Positions 6,879-13,035 of a stretch of 13,035 nt of DNA are shown here, one piece after another. Under the pieces are notes generated by a model. It was not told where the DNA came from. It did not search any database and worked only from the letters and a program-made list of their open reading frames with translations. Source of the DNA: Cyrtobacter comes (lineage in GTDB: Bacteria; Pseudomonadota; Alphaproteobacteria; Rickettsiales; Midichloriaceae); the NCBI RefSeq assembly GCF_034470605.1, contig NZ_JARGYT010000033.1, forward strand, positions 1 through 13,035, written 5' to 3'. Position 1 is the stretch's first letter, and each line of letters opens with the position of its first letter. The translations under genes were made by a program, and so were the position numbers.

Positions 6879-7361
6879 ATGGCTGGAATCTCGTTAATAC
6901 TTTCCTTTATTGTGTTTGTGCTTATAATTTATAAGCCGGCTAGTAAGGCTCTTGCTAAGGCATTGGATAATAAATCCGAATTGCTAGACCATGATATATC
7001 TGAGGCGGAGGATCTACGAAACTCTGCAAATAATTCGCTTATTAGAGCGAAAACTAGGCTTGTAGAGGCAGAGTTATTAGCAGAGCAGATTAGGAGTAAC
7101 GCTATACTATCTGCAAAAACTGTCAAAGATCATGCTGAGACAAAGCTAGAGAGTGTTAAAAGCAAAAAAAGAAAATCTGCGCTCATATTTATAGAGTATA
7201 AAAAGCGCAAATATGCGCTAAAATTGAAAGATACGTTGTTAGATGAGGCAATAAGATCTATAAGAAGCGATATAACATCCAGTATGGCTACTTGTAACGA
7301 CCATACATCAGAAACAATAAATAGGCTTTCAAGTACTATAAAGAGATTCACACTACATTAG
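6879..7361 (+). CDS. atpF: F0F1 ATP synthase subunit b
   Basis: This 160-residue protein has one N-terminal membrane helix (about 2-18) ending in YKPASKALAKALDNKSELLDHDI, which corresponds to the (W/Y)KP....L..R...I segment of subunit b. A long, charged helical region follows, with AEAL-type spacing for a right-handed coiled coil. It would dimerise with b' and bind the delta subunit on F1. It is the last gene of the F0 operon; a strong hairpin follows 104 bases after the stop. The C-terminal third is less conserved by eye than the N-terminal half. Confidence 0.9.
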   Translation: MAGISLILSFIVFVLIIYKPASKALAKALDNKSELLDHDISEAEDLRNSANNSLIRAKTRLVEAELLAEQIRSNAILSAKTVKDHAETKLESVKSKKRKSALIFIEYKKRKYALKLKDTLLDEAIRSIRSDITSSMATCNDHTSETINRLSSTIKRFTLH

Positions 7362-7465
7362 ACGATCTCCTTATAAGAATACGAGCAAGAGGAAAGAATA
7401 AAAGCAAAGATTGGAAAAGGCAAAATTTTCTACATTTACCATAAAAGGTGATCAGGGAATTTTAT

Positions 7466-7495
7466 AAAACAACCATTTGCAAAAATGGTTGTTTT
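7466..7495 (+). terminator. Terminator hairpin after the F0 operon
   Basis: AAAACAACCATTT (7466-7478) and AAATGGTTGTTTT (7483-7495) form a perfect 13-bp stem closed by a GCAA tetraloop. The descending arm ends in four T residues. It can act in both directions because the left arm begins with four A residues. A second hairpin follows at 7500-7515. Confidence 0.75.
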
Positions 7496-7499
7496 GTAG

Positions 7500-7515
7500 A
7501 CCTATTGGCATAGGT
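7500..7515 (+). repeat. Second small hairpin after atpF
   Basis: ACCTAT-TGGC-ATAGGT is a perfect 6-bp stem with a four-base loop, followed by TATTTTG. It may assist termination of the F0 transcript. A short stem like this could be chance. Confidence 0.35.
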
Positions 7516-7654
7516 TATTTTGTGAAATACCAACCAACATAACTCATATTTGCAAAGTGCGGTAATCATATAAGCTTTAACCCGGAACTGCATTTAAGCT
7601 TTTAAGATAAAATTGAGTAAGAAAGACGATTTTATCTATCTTGAATTGGTAGTT

Positions 7655-7738
7655 TATAGTGATTTAAGCTAGTATAGGCTGTAATATCGGTTGTATTATT
7701 ACTTATTATCTATATTGCCTCAAATAAAACAGCTATAT
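7655..7738 (+). repeat. Interspersed repeat family A, copy 3 (plus)
   Basis: This is the fullest copy: TATAGTGATTTAAGCTAG, TATAGGCTGTAATAT, a GTAATA...TATTAC hairpin, TTATCTATATTGCCTCAAAT, then AAAACAGCTATAT. It faces copy 4 (8251-8328), which is in the opposite orientation, across an IS5-like transposase remnant. Confidence 0.7.
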
Positions 7739-7860
7739 TCTTCTTCTGTTAGCATGTAGCAAAACAACATATTAATATGCTGATTTAAATACATTGCTTT
7801 CTCTTATATTAATAATCCTTTATTGGTGGTGCGGGTAAGATATAAGATCAAACCATTCTC

Positions 7861-8028
7861 ATCATGTTTTTATATTTTTCTTTAAGAAGCGTGAAGAAGC
7901 TTTTTCTCATTTTAAATTTATTCTTGGCTCTATTTTGTTTTTCTGGAGTTATACTATTATTCGAGCTTAAGATTATGTTGTGTGCTATCATAACCTTTAT
8001 CATCTATAATTCCAGCAAGTGCTGCTGC
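7861..8028 (-). pseudogene. Degenerate IS5-like transposase C-terminal remnant
   Basis: On the minus strand from about 8028, one frame reads AAALAGIIDDKGYDSTQHNL, matching the ADKGYDS block around the second catalytic Asp of IS5-type DDE transposases. It then stops. The next frame continues with ITPEKQNRAKNKFKMRKSFF and TLLKEKYKN, resembling the IPPR.NRK...YK.RN.IE.FF..LK.(F/Y)R region that precedes the end of these proteins. A frameshift and stops show that it is dead. The plus-strand ORF at 7864-8052 is the antisense shadow of this remnant. Confidence 0.4.
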
Positions 8029-8250
8029 GGTTTAATCATAGATGGTCCATAGCTTAAAAAAGCATTGTTACTTCCCTATTTTTATTTGCCATAATATCTA
8101 GGATATTTAAATACGTATATTGCTAAATGCTATATATATTAACTGCATAATGAGTTATTTTGCGACGCTTAGCTCAATTATAACTAACGTGTTTTCAAGA
8201 TTAGCTATGTAGCGTTTGATGCGTCTAGTATCAAAAATAAGAAAAGTTTT

Positions 8251-8328
8251 ATATAGCTGTTTATTTGAGGTGGCGTATACAATATGTAATAATATCGCCT
8301 ACAGATTATGCTAGCTTAACTCACTATA
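8251..8328 (-). repeat. Interspersed repeat family A, copy 4 (minus)
   Basis: Read on the minus strand this is TATAGTGAGTTAAGCTAGCA, then TCTGTAGGCGATATTATTAC, ATATTGTATACGCCACCTCA and AATAAACAGCTATAT. It matches copy 3 over its whole length but faces it, so the two form long-range inverted repeats about 0.5 kb apart. Confidence 0.65.
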
Positions 8329-8561
8329 GCTAAGATATTAATAGAATCTGTTGGCTATGGAAATAATATTTTTACCACGCAAGGCTTTGGTTCTGTGGAC
8401 GATTCTGGACTACCATGAAAAGTTTGATTAAGCCCCAAATTTAGTATTATCTATGTCAGACTATTGATACATTTTTTAGTAGATCGTAATTCAACTGCTT
8501 TTACTGTGATTTCTAAAAAAATCATGGCATTTATACATCTTTTTATAAGAAAAATTTTTTC

Positions 8562-8596
8562 AACGCACTTGAAGTGTGTTTTCTTTTAAATATATA
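8562..8596 (+). promoter_or_regulatory. groESL promoter with overlapping inverted repeat
   Basis: CTTGAA (8568-8573) fits both the sigma-32 -35 core and, as TTGAAG, a sigma-70 -35. TATATA lies at 8591-8596, 16-17 bases on. The -35 is embedded in an inverted repeat, AACGCACTT-G-AAGTGTGTT (8562-8580), with one G-T pair. Its GCACT/AGTG half-sites recall the CIRCE operator bound by HrcA (GCACTC-N9-GAGTGC), but here the arms are adjacent, not nine bases apart. Either heat-shock sigma control or repressor control is possible; the classical CIRCE is absent. Confidence 0.5.
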
Positions 8597-8631
8597 GGAC
8601 ATGCATTGGTTAATGTTGTTTTAGGTTAAAT

Positions 8632-8922
8632 ATGAAAAACATAAAGCCTCTACATGATAGAATCATGGTGGAAAGAGTAGAGCAAGAAGAAAGGACAAAA
8701 GGTGGTTTATTTTTGCCTGAATCCGCTCAAGAAAAACCTATAATAGGAGTTGTTATTGCTGTTGGTAATGGAGCCCTACTAGAAGATGGTAAGTTGAGAC
8801 CTCTTTATGTTAAAGAGGGTGATAAAGTCTTATTTGCAAAATGGGGTGGGACTGAGGTGAAGCTAGATGGGAAAGATTATCTGATCATGAAAGAATCAGA
8901 TGTCTTAGCTATAATTTCCTAA
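8632..8922 (+). CDS. groES: Co-chaperonin GroES
   Basis: The 96-residue subunit of the heptameric lid caps the GroEL cavity during ATP-driven folding. It begins MKNIKPLHDRIMVERVE, as the family does (PL.DR..V). The mobile loop that docks on GroEL is at about 18-33, with the contact segment GGLFLPE; Leu-Phe-Leu replaces the commoner Ile-Val/Ile-Ile, a mild oddity. GVVIAVGNGALLEDGKLRPL forms the core and roof hairpin, and the C-terminal GDKVLFAKWGGTEVKLDGKD is typical. A weak AGG lies before the ATG. groEL follows after 31 bases, so the two are co-transcribed. Confidence 0.97.
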   Translation: MKNIKPLHDRIMVERVEQEERTKGGLFLPESAQEKPIIGVVIAVGNGALLEDGKLRPLYVKEGDKVLFAKWGGTEVKLDGKDYLIMKESDVLAIIS

Positions 8923-8953
8923 AAGTCTTTTATATATATTTTAAGGGTTTAGT

Positions 8954-10600
8954 ATGTCTAGAAAGAAATTTTTACTTGGTGCGGCTGCGCGTTCAGAGTT
9001 ATTTGAAGGCGCGAACATTATAAGCAAGGTTGTTGGTTCAACCTTGGGTAGTAATGGTAGAAATGTTATAATAGAAAGATCATTTGGTGCGCCAAAATGT
9101 ACCAAAGATGGCGTTAGTGTTGCTAAGGAGCTTGAGATATCAGATAGATTTAAAAACGTAGCAATTCAACTGATTAAAGAAGCTGCGAATAAAGCTAATG
9201 ATGCTGCAGGTGATGGAACTACTACATGCATAGTGCTTGCGGCGGCGTTTGTTGCAGCTGGTGCGAGATATGCTAATAGTGATGTAAATCCTATGCATCT
9301 AAAGCGTGGTATAGATGCTGCTGTGGCTGCAGTTGTAGCAAATTTGAAGAAGATATCAGAAAGCATCAACTATGATGATAAGAGAAGAGTGGCAGAGGCG
9401 GCTACAATATCTTCTGGAGATCATATTATGGGGCAAAAAATTGCAGAGGCATTCGCGCAAGTAGGTAAAGATGGTGTGATTACAGTGCAGGAAGCCACAA
9501 GTAATGATGAGTTTAGTGTTAAAAGAGTTGACGGAATGAGCTTCGATAGAGGATTCATTGTCCCTCATTTTGCAAATTCTGAGAAGATGACATGCGAGCT
9601 TGAAAAGCCTTACATTCTTCTTTTTGATAAGAAAATAACAACCGCTCAATCAATACTTCATATCCTAGAGGAAGTGTCACGCTCAAGTAGACCGCTTCTT
9701 ATAATCGCGGAAGATGTTGAGGGGGAGGCTTTAAGTGTATTAGTAGTTAATAAATTAAGAGGTGTTCTTAAGGTTGCTGCTGTTAAAGCTCCAGGTTTTG
9801 GAGATAGAAGAAAGGCAATGCTTGAGGACATATCTATACTGACTGGTGGTAAGCTTGTCAGTGAAGAAATTGGTATGAAGCTTGAAAAAATTACATTAAA
9901 AGATCTTGGAAGCGCGGCTAAAGTTGTTATAACAAAAGATGAGACTACCATAGTAAATGGTGCTGGTTCAGAATCTTCAATAGAAATGCGTCGTAATCAG
10001 ATAAAAGATCAAATAGAAGATTCGACTTCTGATTATGATAAGGAAAAATTGCAAGAGCGCCTTGCAAAATTATCAAGAGGTATTGCTATACTTGAGGTTG
10101 GCGGTATAACAGAAGCTGAAATAAAGGAGAAGAAGGATAGAGTGGAAGATGCTTATAATGCTACAAAAGCTGCTATAGCTGAGGGTATAGTACCTGGTGG
10201 AGGATGTGCTCTTCTTAGATCAACAGCATTAATAGACGACTTAAAGCTTGAAAATGAAGATGAGGAAATAGGCGCTCAAATAGTAAAAAGGGCTTTATTT
10301 GCACCGTTTAGAAGAATACTAGATAATGCTGGTATCGATAACATAGCTGTTATTGAACAAGAACTGTTGAAAGACAATACGAAAGTATTCGACGCACGAT
10401 TGAGGAGGTATGTAGATTGCAATACATGCGGAATTATAGATCCTACTAAAGTGGTAAGAACTGCTCTACAAAGTGCTGCTTCCGTAGCTTCGTTAATACT
10501 AACATCTGAGGCCATTATTGTTGAAGATGATAGTGATAAGAAGAATGCATCATCTGGGGCACCTCAGATGGGCGGTATGGGAGATATGGGTGGCTTCTAA
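8954..10600 (+). CDS. groEL: Chaperonin GroEL (60 kDa)
   Basis: GroEL forms two stacked seven-membered rings that enclose unfolded proteins. At 548 residues it is full length. The equatorial ATP site is intact: K51-D52 in TKDGVSVA, G86-D87-G88-TTT, and the catalytic D399 in RVEDAYNATKAA, followed by GIVPGGG. The apical domain (about 190-375) keeps VEGEAL..LVVNKLRG and the KAPGFGDRRK segment. The tail is a short Gly-Met repeat (MGGMGDMGGF). AGGG lies eight bases before the ATG. It is expressed with groES from the promoter near 8568 and ends at the terminator at 10627-10656. The sequence looks rickettsial, and as a conserved gene it is the best marker in the window for placing the organism. Confidence 0.98.
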   Translation: MSRKKFLLGAAARSELFEGANIISKVVGSTLGSNGRNVIIERSFGAPKCTKDGVSVAKELEISDRFKNVAIQLIKEAANKANDAAGDGTTTCIVLAAAFVAAGARYANSDVNPMHLKRGIDAAVAAVVANLKKISESINYDDKRRVAEAATISSGDHIMGQKIAEAFAQVGKDGVITVQEATSNDEFSVKRVDGMSFDRGFIVPHFANSEKMTCELEKPYILLFDKKITTAQSILHILEEVSRSSRPLLIIAEDVEGEALSVLVVNKLRGVLKVAAVKAPGFGDRRKAMLEDISILTGGKLVSEEIGMKLEKITLKDLGSAAKVVITKDETTIVNGAGSESSIEMRRNQIKDQIEDSTSDYDKEKLQERLAKLSRGIAILEVGGITEAEIKEKKDRVEDAYNATKAAIAEGIVPGGGCALLRSTALIDDLKLENEDEEIGAQIVKRALFAPFRRILDNAGIDNIAVIEQELLKDNTKVFDARLRRYVDCNTCGIIDPTKVVRTALQSAASVASLILTSEAIIVEDDSDKKNASSGAPQMGGMGDMGGF

Positions 10601-10626
10601 TAACTGACTTTAAATTAAATAACTTG

Positions 10627-10656
10627 GCGGGTGGTGGTATTGCCTCCCGCTTTTTT
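10627..10656 (+). terminator. Rho-independent terminator of groESL
   Basis: GCGGGTGG (10627-10634) pairs with CCTCCCGC (10643-10650), with one T-T mismatch and an eight-base loop, directly followed by six T residues. It begins 26 bases after the groEL stop. This GC-rich stem stands out against the AT-rich surroundings. Confidence 0.88.
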
Positions 10657-10753
10657 ATTATAGTAAGTATGACAAAGTCATTGATATTTAAGGGAAACAA
10701 GTTAGCCCTAAGCTGGCACTAAAAAAGATATCATAATTTTTGCTGAGGGCAAA

Positions 10754-10770
10754 CTATGGTCATGCCATAG
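10754..10770. repeat. Small hairpin beside repeat A copy 5
   Basis: CTATGG-TCATG-CCATAG is a perfect 6-bp stem with a five-base loop. It overlaps the first bases of repeat copy 5. Confidence 0.4.
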
Positions 10771-10820
10771 CTGTTTTATTTGAGGTGGCATAATACTTCT
10801 TGCATTACAGCTTATTAGCC
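10767..10820 (-). repeat. Interspersed repeat family A, copy 5 (minus)
   Basis: On the minus strand: GGCTAATAAGCTGTAATGCA, AGAAGTATTATGCCACCTCA, AATAAAACAGCTAT. It is closest to copy 1 at 491-545, with which it shares the CAAGAA insert in the hairpin loop. It lacks the AAGCTAG-TATAG left flank of copies 2-4, which suggests two subtypes of the repeat. Confidence 0.62.
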
Positions 10821-10880
10821 TTATTTCCAACATGTTAATTTAAATAACTGTAGTATAAATATGGGCGCTTTAAAGATTCT

Positions 10881-10986
10881 TGATATATAGCTAAGTCAGT
10901 ATAAAACGTCATATAAAATAGGAGTTAAGAAGCTGCTCGATAGAGCAGTATTGTTGCGCCATTTTATACTATCTTAGCTATCATTC
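10881..10986. repeat. Palindromic element family B, copy 1
   Basis: The left arm ATAGCTAAG-TCAGTATAAAACG (about 10886-10908) and the right arm CCATTTTATACTATCTTAGC, TATC (about 10959-10982) are imperfect inverted copies. A perfect inner hairpin, CTGCTC-GATA-GAGCAG (10933-10948), is nested between them. The element can fold into one long stem-loop. It lies between groEL and the orphan gene and encodes nothing recognisable. Confidence 0.6.
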
Positions 10987-11131
10987 AGTAACTTATTCAT
11001 GCGGCTAAATCTAAAGCTGTAAAGGCTAGGCTATAAAATCTCTGATTTATGAGTAAGCATAAATTATTACGGCCAGAGTGAAATGCTGATTTTATTCGGC
11101 AATGAGTTTTTCAAGAATAGCTGAGGGATGG

Positions 11132-11250
11132 GCCGTATATAGTTAAAGCTGTATAAAATGATTATATAATGATTCATTTTACTACACTTAACCCAATGCT
11201 AACTAAGCACTCTTTTATGGCGATTTAGCTATATAATGCTGGTTACGGCC
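11132..11250. repeat. Palindromic element family B, copy 2
   Basis: The inner arms TAGTTAAAGCTGTATAAAATG and CATTTTACTACACTTAAC flank the AT-rich centre near 11160-11172. The outer arms GGCCGTATATAG (from about 11132) and CTATATAATG...TTACGGCC (to 11250) extend the palindrome up to the stop codon of the orphan gene. The GTATAAAAYG core and (T)TAGYTAA arm are shared with copy 1. It may serve as the 3' terminator region of the orphan gene. Confidence 0.5.
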
Positions 11251-12950
11251 TAACTGCGTTCTTGCGAAGAGCCTAAAATATAGTGACATAACTCTTTGCA
11301 TTTTCTTATAATACATTTTATCACGGTAAGTAGTTTTTGGGCGTACTGGTTATCGTGTATATTACACATTATATTACAAAGAAAATTATAAACAGTATGG
11401 AGTAACTTGTGTTTTGTTTCTGGATTCTGATCTTTGGATATACATTTTAACTTATTAATTCCATCGTTCATTATATCAACTAATGAGTTTAATTGTGGAT
11501 TCTGGTTGATCTCTTCTTTTAATTCATGACTAACCTGCTCAAGAAGTTGAATAAGCCCATCTGCCGTGTTGTTCTCTTTGCAAATTTGTAATCGCCCTAC
11601 ATAGCCTTGATATTTGGTAGGAAGCGTTGTGTATATTACAAGCTCTCGCTCTAATTCTGCTATTATATCAGTTACTTTTATAGCTATGGCGTCATTGGAT
11701 TTTGGTTCTAATACACCAGTTTGATGTCTAGCAAGATCCTGAGCTTGGTGAGAGCCTTGGGTTTGTAGGTTCTGAGCTATGTCCTGAACAGGTTGTGGGT
11801 TAGTATTTTTTAAGTGCTCTTTTATTTGATTGTGTAGCTCATTAAAATCATCTGAAGATTTTAAATCAGTGAGGTAGTTAGTAGGTAAGTTTAGGTCTAA
11901 TGCTTTAGATAATTGCTCTAATCCCTCAAATGTGAAACCATTTTTGATTAACTGAGCAATAATAGATCTCCCGAGGTTATTATGTTTTTGTTCAGTGATG
12001 TCTTCTTTTGATATATAAGAACCAATTTTTAATTCTAAATCTTTCATAGATTGTAGATTATTAGCTAATGTTGCAAAAAAGCTATCTGCTCCAGTAGCAA
12101 CATAAGTTTGCAATAATTGATCTACTTCATCAATATAGTCTATAACTCTTGGTTTGTTATAAATTTTAGCACCTAAACCAAATTTTATTAATTCAAGTAA
12201 CGATATAATCTGATCATTTGCGTCTCTCGATTGACTCAATACAGTTTGTAATTCTCTCAATATAGAGCTATTTCCAAGAGAAAATGGTTCATTATTGTAT
12301 ATAGAATACCGATATAAATATAAAGCCTGTGCTATATTTCTAGAAATTATAGCTTTTTGTTCTTCTGTAAGTGCTGTGTTTGAGCACAATTTATCTGCAA
12401 GAAGCAATATTGCTTTTTCTGGATCTGGTTGAAATGCAAGTCCTCTGCCTGTTGCATCATAAGTAAGCACTTCATCCAAAAGTGAGCAAACGCGTGATAA
12501 GAGATCAGGGTCTGTAATAGTGCTAAAATAACGTTGCCTATATTCCTGAAAATTCTTTATAACTTCAGATTTTATATACCCTTTAAGATATAAAACTACC
12601 CTCTTTCTTTCTCTAGCTAGATTTTGATACTCTTGAGCATCATTTATAAGATCGAGATCTCGCATGTTTTCAAATGTGTCAAGGGGTTCGTACTGTAACT
12701 GCCCAATCCTTTTGAGTAAAAGTACTGGAATCTCAGTCCCAGTATATGCAACTTTTTCAAATACATCTTGAAGCATAGTTAAAACTTGTGGCAATATGTT
12801 AGCCCATGGCTGTTGGATATCCAGTCCTTCTGCAATTAGATTAGTTATATTTACAAATATCTTGGGTCTTAAAGGATCTTCTTCCAGTACTGCGCCTCCC
12901 ATGATAGGCACTGTTAACAAAGGTTTTGCCAAATAATGGAAAAGATGCAA
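11250..12950 (-). CDS. Large helical protein of unknown function (start uncertain)
   Basis: I do not recognise this protein. From the TTG at 12950 it has 566 residues and looks almost wholly alpha-helical, rich in Leu, Gln, Asn, Glu and Lys. There is no clear signal peptide and no membrane helix in the body. A Gln-rich, low-complexity linker (about 382-412, NPQPVQDIAQ...QAQDLARHQT) splits it into a large N-terminal and a smaller C-terminal helical domain; the latter has six cysteines (503, 525, 529, 546, 551, 555). The TTG has no Shine-Dalgarno. An ATG at 12902-12900 gives 550 residues and begins MGGAVLEEDPL. The frame also stays open to the window edge, so a start outside cannot be excluded. 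Size, composition and isolation would fit a lineage-specific effector, but that is only an inference. Confidence 0.75.
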   Translation of the reverse strand: MHLFHYLAKPLLTVPIMGGAVLEEDPLRPKIFVNITNLIAEGLDIQQPWANILPQVLTMLQDVFEKVAYTGTEIPVLLLKRIGQLQYEPLDTFENMRDLDLINDAQEYQNLARERKRVVLYLKGYIKSEVIKNFQEYRQRYFSTITDPDLLSRVCSLLDEVLTYDATGRGLAFQPDPEKAILLLADKLCSNTALTEEQKAIISRNIAQALYLYRYSIYNNEPFSLGNSSILRELQTVLSQSRDANDQIISLLELIKFGLGAKIYNKPRVIDYIDEVDQLLQTYVATGADSFFATLANNLQSMKDLELKIGSYISKEDITEQKHNNLGRSIIAQLIKNGFTFEGLEQLSKALDLNLPTNYLTDLKSSDDFNELHNQIKEHLKNTNPQPVQDIAQNLQTQGSHQAQDLARHQTGVLEPKSNDAIAIKVTDIIAELERELVIYTTLPTKYQGYVGRLQICKENNTADGLIQLLEQVSHELKEEINQNPQLNSLVDIMNDGINKLKCISKDQNPETKHKLLHTVYNFLCNIMCNIHDNQYAQKLLTVIKCIIRKCKELCHYILGSSQERS

Positions 12951-12959
12951 TATTATATT

Positions 12960-12964
12960 GGAGG
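12960..12964 (+). promoter_or_regulatory. Strong Shine-Dalgarno before the right-edge gene
   Basis: GGAGG at 12960-12964 stands eight bases before the ATG at 12973. Such a strong site is rare in this window and supports the divergent plus-strand gene. Confidence 0.5.
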
Positions 12965-12972
12965 CGATAAAT

Positions 12973-13035
12973 ATGGTATTTAGATGGATAAAAGGTTGTT
13001 TCCGATCGACATTAAAACGTTCAATGAATGGGTTT
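12973..13035 (+). CDS. Start of an unidentified gene running off the window
   Basis: An ATG behind GGAGG opens a frame of 21 codons with no stop before the window ends: MVFRWIKGCFRSTLKRSMNG and onward. The visible residues are basic and give no family clue. If real, it is transcribed divergently from the helical orphan gene, whose start must then lie at or inside 12950, and the two would share a very short intergenic region. Confidence 0.45.
   Translation, partial: MVFRWIKGCFRSTLKRSMNGF

Larger units (their letters stand above)
7516..8567. other. Gap between the F0 operon and groES: mobile DNA debris
   Basis: Apart from repeat copies 3 and 4 and the transposase remnant, no gene is supported. 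From 8330 to 8530 there are only short open stretches interrupted by stops. None has a start with a Shine-Dalgarno sequence. The last bases before groES carry the candidate heat-shock promoter. Confidence 0.45.

Noticed and set aside
7864..8052. Plus-strand 62-codon hydrophobic ORF
   Set aside because: No Shine-Dalgarno, and the opposite strand carries IS5-like transposase motifs over the same bases, so it is most likely an antisense shadow.
9166..10515. Minus-strand ORFs under groEL
   Set aside because: Antisense shadows of a strongly conserved gene.

Overview
This is an AT-rich window from a Rickettsiales-like alphaproteobacterium, probably an obligate intracellular symbiont or pathogen. 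Three things suggest this: the F0 ATP synthase genes form their own operon in alphaproteobacterial order with a separate b' subunit (atpB-atpE-b'-atpF, no F1 genes after it); the GroEL, L13 and S9 sequences look rickettsial; and genes are widely spaced by AT-rich DNA holding decayed transposases and palindromic repeats. The genus cannot be fixed by eye. Most genes lack a strong Shine-Dalgarno sequence.

Layout. Positions 1-850 are a graveyard of mobile DNA: a possible transposase start at the left edge, an IS1-like remnant, an IS5-like scrap and two copies of an interspersed repeat. Positions 847-2434 (minus) encode a secreted surface protein with a signal peptide, internal 37-residue repeats and a C-terminal beta-barrel; the frame breaks inside the barrel at a TTTTGA site, and removing one T restores a 528-residue protein ending in a textbook outer-membrane beta-signal. 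After about 1 kb without a convincing gene come rplM-rpsI (minus, L13 and S9) with a good promoter, then tRNA-Arg(UCU).

Positions 5410-7361 (plus) are the F0 operon, closed by a strong hairpin. The gap 7362-8631 holds two copies of the interspersed repeat in inverted orientation around an IS5-like transposase remnant. Positions 8632-10600 are groES-groEL, with a candidate promoter overlapped by an inverted repeat and a rho-independent terminator. Positions 10601-11249 hold another repeat copy and two long palindromic elements. Positions 11250-12950 (minus) encode a large, helical, unrecognised protein. At the right edge a divergent plus-strand gene starts behind a strong Shine-Dalgarno sequence and runs out of the window.

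The housekeeping genes cover proton translocation (F0), translation (L13, S9, tRNA-Arg) and protein folding (GroES/GroEL). The lineage-specific material is the frameshifted surface protein, the helical orphan and the repeat families. I did not find a defence system, CRISPR array or a clearly new multi-gene system. The strongest leads are the frameshift site in the surface protein and the two repeat families.
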